From: Comamonadaceae bacterium
Lineage (GTDB): Bacteria; Pseudomonadota; Gammaproteobacteria; Burkholderiales; Burkholderiaceae_C
Assembly (NCBI GenBank): GCA_025356545.1
Contig: JANXSU010000299.1
Coordinates: forward strand, 1 to 33,490
Direction: 5' to 3'
Length of the DNA stretch: 33,490 nucleotides
In this document: in pieces, positions 32,468 through 33,490 of the stretch
How positions within the stretch are numbered: position 1 is the stretch's first letter
How the letters are laid out: the number at the start of each line of letters is the position of its first letter
The notes under the pieces: generated by a model
Told to the model about the DNA's origin: nothing
Databases searched by the model: none
The model's input: only the letters and a program-made list of their open reading frames with translations
Program-made: the position numbers and the translations under genes

Positions 32468-33337
32468 ATGAGCATCCAAACCCTGGCACACCTTAAAACC
32501 CGCTTTGACGCAATGAGTCACCGAATGGATGACGAGAACATCGAGTTCTGGTTTGCCCGCGAGCTGATGGAACCCTTGGATTACAGCCGCTGGGAGAATT
32601 TTCAAACCGCCATCCAGAGGGCCATAGAGTCTTGCAAATCAACGGGTTACAACGAATCTGATCATTTTCGTGGCGTCACGAAAATGATCGAAATTGGCAA
32701 GGGTGGGCAACGCGAAGTGGACGACTTCATGCTTACCCGCTACGCCTGCTACCTCATCGCCCAAAACGGCGATCCACGCAAAGAGGCCATCGCCTTTGCC
32801 CAGAGCTACTTCGCCATCCAGACCCGCAAGCAAGAGCTGATTGAAGACCGCATGCGCTTGCAAACCCGGCTTGATGCACGCGAGAGGCTGCGCGAGTCTG
32901 AAAAAACCTTGTCCCAAAACATCTTTGAGCGTGGCGTTGACGACGCAGGCTTTGGCCGCATCCGCTCCCAAGGCGATGCCGCCCTGTTTGGCGGCCACAA
33001 CACCCAAGCCATGAAAGCCAAATACGGCATCACGCACACCCGCCCACTGGCAGATTTTTTGCCCACGTTGACCATTGCAGCTAAGAATTTGGCCACGGAA
33101 ATGACCAACCATAACGTGCAGCAAGACGATTTGCAGGGCGAACCATCCATTACCCGCGAGCACGTCCACAACAACGACAGCGTCAGAACTATGCTTGGAC
33201 AACGCGGCATTCAACCCGAACGCCTGCCTGCCGAAGAAGACATTAAAAAGCTGGAGCGCCGCGTCAAAAGCGACGACAAGAAGCTGGAAAAGCAGTCGGG
33301 CAAGCTACCCAAACCAGGCGATGAACAACATGAATAA
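32468..33337 (+). CDS. dinD: DNA damage-inducible protein D homologue
   Basis: A 289-residue DinD-family protein (E. coli DinD 274 residues), reported to restrain RecA filaments and strand exchange. Supporting segments are NIEFWFARELMEPLDYSRWE, GGQREVDDFMLTRYACYLIA and FAQSYFAIQTRKQE, the BRO/KilA-like start of the family. AALFGGHNTQAMKAKYGI and LADFLPTLTIAAKNLATE belong to the family C-terminal part. The charged tail (about 255-289) is Lys/Glu rich. It lies between DUF4391 and mod, and its end overlaps the mod start. No SOS (LexA) box is visible upstream, unlike in E. coli. A perfect 13-bp palindrome lies in the coding sequence (32660-32689). Its position next to a mod remnant suggests that it was inserted. 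Confidence 0.85.
   Translation: MSIQTLAHLKTRFDAMSHRMDDENIEFWFARELMEPLDYSRWENFQTAIQRAIESCKSTGYNESDHFRGVTKMIEIGKGGQREVDDFMLTRYACYLIAQNGDPRKEAIAFAQSYFAIQTRKQELIEDRMRLQTRLDARERLRESEKTLSQNIFERGVDDAGFGRIRSQGDAALFGGHNTQAMKAKYGITHTRPLADFLPTLTIAAKNLATEMTNHNVQQDDLQGEPSITREHVHNNDSVRTMLGQRGIQPERLPAEEDIKKLERRVKSDDKKLEKQSGKLPKPGDEQHE
32660..32689. repeat. perfect 13-bp inverted repeat inside dinD
   Basis: GATCATTTTCGTG (32660-32672) and CACGAAAATGATC (32677-32689) pair perfectly around GCGT. The stem begins and ends with GATC. It encodes DHFRGVTKMI in frame, a conserved part of the protein, so it is not an insertion of foreign codons. It could form a hairpin in the mRNA or in single-stranded DNA. Confidence 0.7.
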
Positions 33338-33490
33338 ACTGAAAATGCACAGCCCGGACCTGACCCAGGCCAATATCGACAAGCTGGTAGAGCTGTTCCC
33401 CAATTGCATGGTGGAGTCGCGTGATGCCAAAGGGGTGGTCACCCGCAGCATTGACTTTGACCAGTTGCGTCAGGAGCTGACTGGCAGCAT
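33330..33490 (+). CDS. site-specific DNA-methyltransferase (type III Mod-like), 3' end outside window
   Basis: Only the first 53 codons are present, beginning MNKLKMHSPDLTQANIDKL and continuing ELFPNCMVESRD and SIDFDQLRQELTG. This N-terminus matches the adenine-specific DNA methyltransferases of type III restriction systems (Mod), which normally begin KLKMHSP(N/D)LT and DFDQLRQEL; the catalytic DPPY and SAM motifs lie outside the window. ATG 33330 is chosen because the upstream duplicate begins at the same codon; ATG 33321 is in frame. It overlaps the dinD end by eight bases. A Res gene may follow outside the window. Confidence 0.78.
   Translation, partial: MNKLKMHSPDLTQANIDKLVELFPNCMVESRDAKGVVTRSIDFDQLRQELTGS

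Overview
The window looks like the chromosome of a betaproteobacterium of the order Burkholderiales, most likely Comamonadaceae. The evidence is the GC-rich codon use, a phasin (polyhydroxyalkanoate granule protein), an EF-P with Arg32 next to its rhamnosyltransferase EarP, the order msrB-yciB-bolA-parvulin, Bug/TctC-type binding proteins, and a short dispersed repeat of a kind I associate with this family. No tRNA, rRNA, CRISPR array, integrase or transposase was seen. No gene-free stretch exceeds 300 bases.

Layout. (1) 1-305: start of a phasin gene on the minus strand, with a promoter and two TGC-rich palindromes resembling PhaR operators. (2) 505-6131: plus-strand run of nitroreductase, CPA1 Na+/H+ antiporter, D-2-hydroxyacid dehydrogenase, rmuC and an MFS transporter, the last three overlapping by a few bases. 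(3) 6088-9448: minus-strand, translationally coupled trio of an AMP-phosphorylase-like 'thymidine phosphorylase 2', a PRPP-synthetase-like protein and a LOG-family nucleotide phosphoribohydrolase. This reads as a nucleotide/ribose-phosphate salvage module. (4) 9520-11491: efp and earP with tandem UUCG-type terminators. A 10-bp perfect palindrome fills the 37-bp gap to the divergent sbcB (11529-12974). (5) 13014-16419: minus-strand operon of an amidohydrolase, a 4,5-dihydroxyphthalate-decarboxylase/PBP-like protein, an orphan TctC-type binding protein and a methyltransferase. (6) 16549-17799: an isolated plus-strand lipoprotein predicted to be a seven-bladed propeller. (7) 17828-24506: a minus-strand cluster of six genes, five of them exported: three different alpha/beta hydrolases, a carboxymuconolactone-decarboxylase-like protein and a solute-binding lipoprotein. 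The sixth is a cytoplasmic SDR that lacks all four canonical catalytic residues. (8) 24586-28240: conserved minus-strand genes for parvulin, BolA, YciB, MsrB and SelO. (9) 28299-33490: plus-strand defence-like operon of a large SNF2-type helicase, a DUF4391 protein, DinD and the start of a type III-like Mod DNA methyltransferase, cut by the window edge.

The most interesting parts are: the helicase-DUF4391-DinD-Mod operon, where a 44-bp duplicate of the mod start upstream of dinD suggests dinD was inserted; the coupled AMP-phosphorylase/PRPP/LOG trio; the periplasmic hydrolase cluster with its degenerate SDR; and a short dispersed repeat found inside the coding sequences of earP (twice) and selO and beside the mod remnant. 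All functional calls rest on reading motifs by eye; no database search was possible.
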